A stretch of 6,230 bases of DNA from Bacillota bacterium (GTDB lineage Bacteria; Bacillota; UBA4882; UBA8346), in contig JAEZKW010000319.1 in the NCBI GenBank assembly GCA_023415375.1, forward strand, positions 1 to 6,230, written 5' to 3'. The position numbers and the translations under genes were made by a program. Shown in pieces: positions 5,129 through 6,230 of the stretch. A model generated the notes under the pieces. It was not told the origin of the DNA. It saw nothing but the letters and a program-made list of their open reading frames with translations, and ran no database searches. Position 1 is the first letter of the stretch. Each line of letters opens with the position of its first letter.

Positions 5129-6230
5129 GTCAAGTTAAAATTCCAATTGGACCGCAACATCCCGCCTTGCATGAACCGGAAAGCTTTAGCTTAACTTTGG
5201 AAGGTGAAACCATTGTTGAGGCTGAGGTAAAGCTTGGTTATAACCATCGGGGCATTGAAAAAGCTTGTGAGAGCCGGAATTTTATCCAAGATATTTATTT
5301 AATTGAACGGGTGTGCGGAATTTGTTCTCATTCCCACTCGACTTGCTTTGTGCAGGCTGTTGAGGAAATAGCCGCTGTGGAAGTCCCCCTTCGGGCTAAA
5401 TATATCCGAGCCATCATCGGTGAATTGGAGCGAATTCACAGTCATTTATTATGGCTTGGTGTAGCCGGACATGAAGTCGGTTTTGAGACATTATTTATGT
5501 ATGCCTGGCGGGACCGGGAGATTGTCATGGATATTTTGGCATGGATTTCCGGTAACCGTGTGAATTATGGAATGAATACGATCGGGGGCGTTCGCCGCGA
5601 TATCGGCCCGGAAATATTGGAGCAGATTCTTGGCAGTCTTAATACTTTAATCGAACGTACTGAGTATTATACAAAAATCGTAACGGATGAGCCCACACTC
5701 ATGGGCAGGCTTCGCGGAGTCGGAAAGCTTTCAAAAGAAGCCGCTCTAAGTTTAGGGGCTGTCGGCCCTATGGCGCGCGGTTCGGGGATAGCCCGGGATG
5801 TCCGCCGGGATGATCCTTATGGCGCTTATTCTCAAATTGAATTTAGGATATCGACCGATGATCATGCAGATGTATTAGGCCGGACCATTGTCCGGGTTCA
5901 TGAATTGCTGGAAAGCTACCGATTATTGCGGACACTGGTGGAAAACTTGCCGGAGGGACCGATAGTGGTTAAAGTACCGCGAAAAATTCCCGAAGGAGAG
6001 GCTTTTTCCCGTTTAGAAGCGCCTCGCGGTGAAGATATTTTATATTTAAAAACCAATGGTACAGAAATGCCGGAGCGGGTAAAAGTGCGTGCCCCAACCC
6101 TAGCCAATCTGGCATCGATTCGCGAAATGCTTCGTGGTGCTTATTTAGCTGATTTTCCCATCATCGTTGCTGCATTAGATCCATGTTTTTCTTGTACTGA
6201 CCGGATGGTTAGAGTCGGTAATGGAAAAAA
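5125..6230 (+). CDS. [NiFe] hydrogenase large subunit, group 4 (NuoD-like), 3' partial
   Basis: Catalytic subunit that interconverts protons and H2, facing the cytoplasm. The window holds 368 codons plus 2 nt with no stop. ATG 5125 follows GAGGTGA (5111-5117) and overlaps the NuoC-like stop as ATGA. The NiFe ligands are all present: C64 and C67 in ERVCGICSHSH, and C354 and C357 in DPCFSCTDR. Other family blocks are GPQHPALHEP (9-18), GYNHRGIEK (38-46), SGNRVNYG...GGVRRDI (142-160), GPMARGSGIARDVRRDDPYG (214-233) and RVKVRAPTLANL (318-329). Complex I NuoD lacks these cysteines, so this is a hydrogenase. The sequence continues past R360 with MVRVGNGK. HycE of E. coli is cleaved after the equivalent arginine, so a maturation protease (HycI type) is probably needed. 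Judging by HycE, only about 10-35 residues are missing. It lacks the N-terminal NuoC fusion of HycE. The physiological direction cannot be read from the sequence, though ferredoxin-linked H2 evolution is the usual role in this group. Confidence 0.95.
   Translation, partial: MSQVKIPIGPQHPALHEPESFSLTLEGETIVEAEVKLGYNHRGIEKACESRNFIQDIYLIERVCGICSHSHSTCFVQAVEEIAAVEVPLRAKYIRAIIGELERIHSHLLWLGVAGHEVGFETLFMYAWRDREIVMDILAWISGNRVNYGMNTIGGVRRDIGPEILEQILGSLNTLIERTEYYTKIVTDEPTLMGRLRGVGKLSKEAALSLGAVGPMARGSGIARDVRRDDPYGAYSQIEFRISTDDHADVLGRTIVRVHELLESYRLLRTLVENLPEGPIVVKVPRKIPEGEAFSRLEAPRGEDILYLKTNGTEMPERVKVRAPTLANLASIREMLRGAYLADFPIIVAALDPCFSCTDRMVRVGNGK

Noticed and set aside
5916..6107. Antisense open frame inside the large-subunit gene (and similar ones at 108-350, 612-836, 2263-2457 and 3050-3295)
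   Set aside because: All lie wholly antisense to strongly conserved genes and have no supporting signals.
3042..6230. A respiratory NADH:quinone oxidoreductase (complex I) operon
   Set aside because: Gene content suggests it at first sight, but the large subunit has CGIC and DPCxxC NiFe ligands and the small subunit has CxxC in place of adjacent cysteines. No NuoE, F or G is seen.

Overview
The window lies inside one operon, with every gene on the + strand. It encodes most of a membrane-bound, complex I-like group 4 [NiFe] hydrogenase. Eight genes are packed tightly. In order they resemble NuoL (5' end cut off by the window), NuoN/MrpD, NuoJ, NuoK, NuoA, NuoB (hydrogenase small subunit), NuoC and NuoD (hydrogenase large subunit, 3' end cut off). 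The last gene decides the identity of the complex. It keeps both cysteine pairs that bind the NiFe site, CGIC at residues 64-67 and DPCxxC at residues 352-357. The small subunit has a CxxC pair where respiratory complex I has adjacent cysteines. This is therefore a hydrogenase and not a quinone reductase, although it carries A, J and K subunits typical of complex I.

Layout: 1-1494 NuoL-like antiporter subunit; 1495-1582 the only real intergenic gap, with a weak inverted repeat; 1583-3028 NuoN/MrpD-like antiporter subunit; 3042-3542 J; 3535-3843 K; 3851-4180 A; 4186-4668 B; 4661-5128 C; 5125-6230 D (open at the window edge). From the second gene onward the genes are 13 nt or less apart or overlap by 4 or 8 nt, so they are almost certainly cotranscribed and partly translationally coupled. 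Several starts were moved from the longest open frame to codons with a good Shine-Dalgarno at normal spacing.

Working model (inference from family knowledge): electrons from a low-potential donor, probably ferredoxin through a NuoI-like protein encoded outside the window, pass to the [4Fe-4S] cluster of the B subunit and on to the NiFe site in D, where protons are reduced to H2 (or the reverse). C supports the B-D module. A, J, K and a NuoH homologue (expected downstream) link this module to the antiporter-like subunits, which move H+ or Na+ across the cytoplasmic membrane. No formate dehydrogenase, CO dehydrogenase or NADH module (NuoEFG) gene is visible.

Organism: an anaerobic bacterium (or less likely an archaeon) with moderate-to-low GC, strong GGAGG-type ribosome binding sites and GTG as well as ATG starts. 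This fits anaerobic Firmicutes and related fermentative lineages, but nothing in the window fixes the taxon. Nothing points to mobile DNA, RNA genes or CRISPR. The most unusual details are the replacement of the conserved His-x3-His-x3-Lys triad of the NuoL-like subunit by Gln-Gln-Glu, and the complex I-like subunit set attached to an intact NiFe site.
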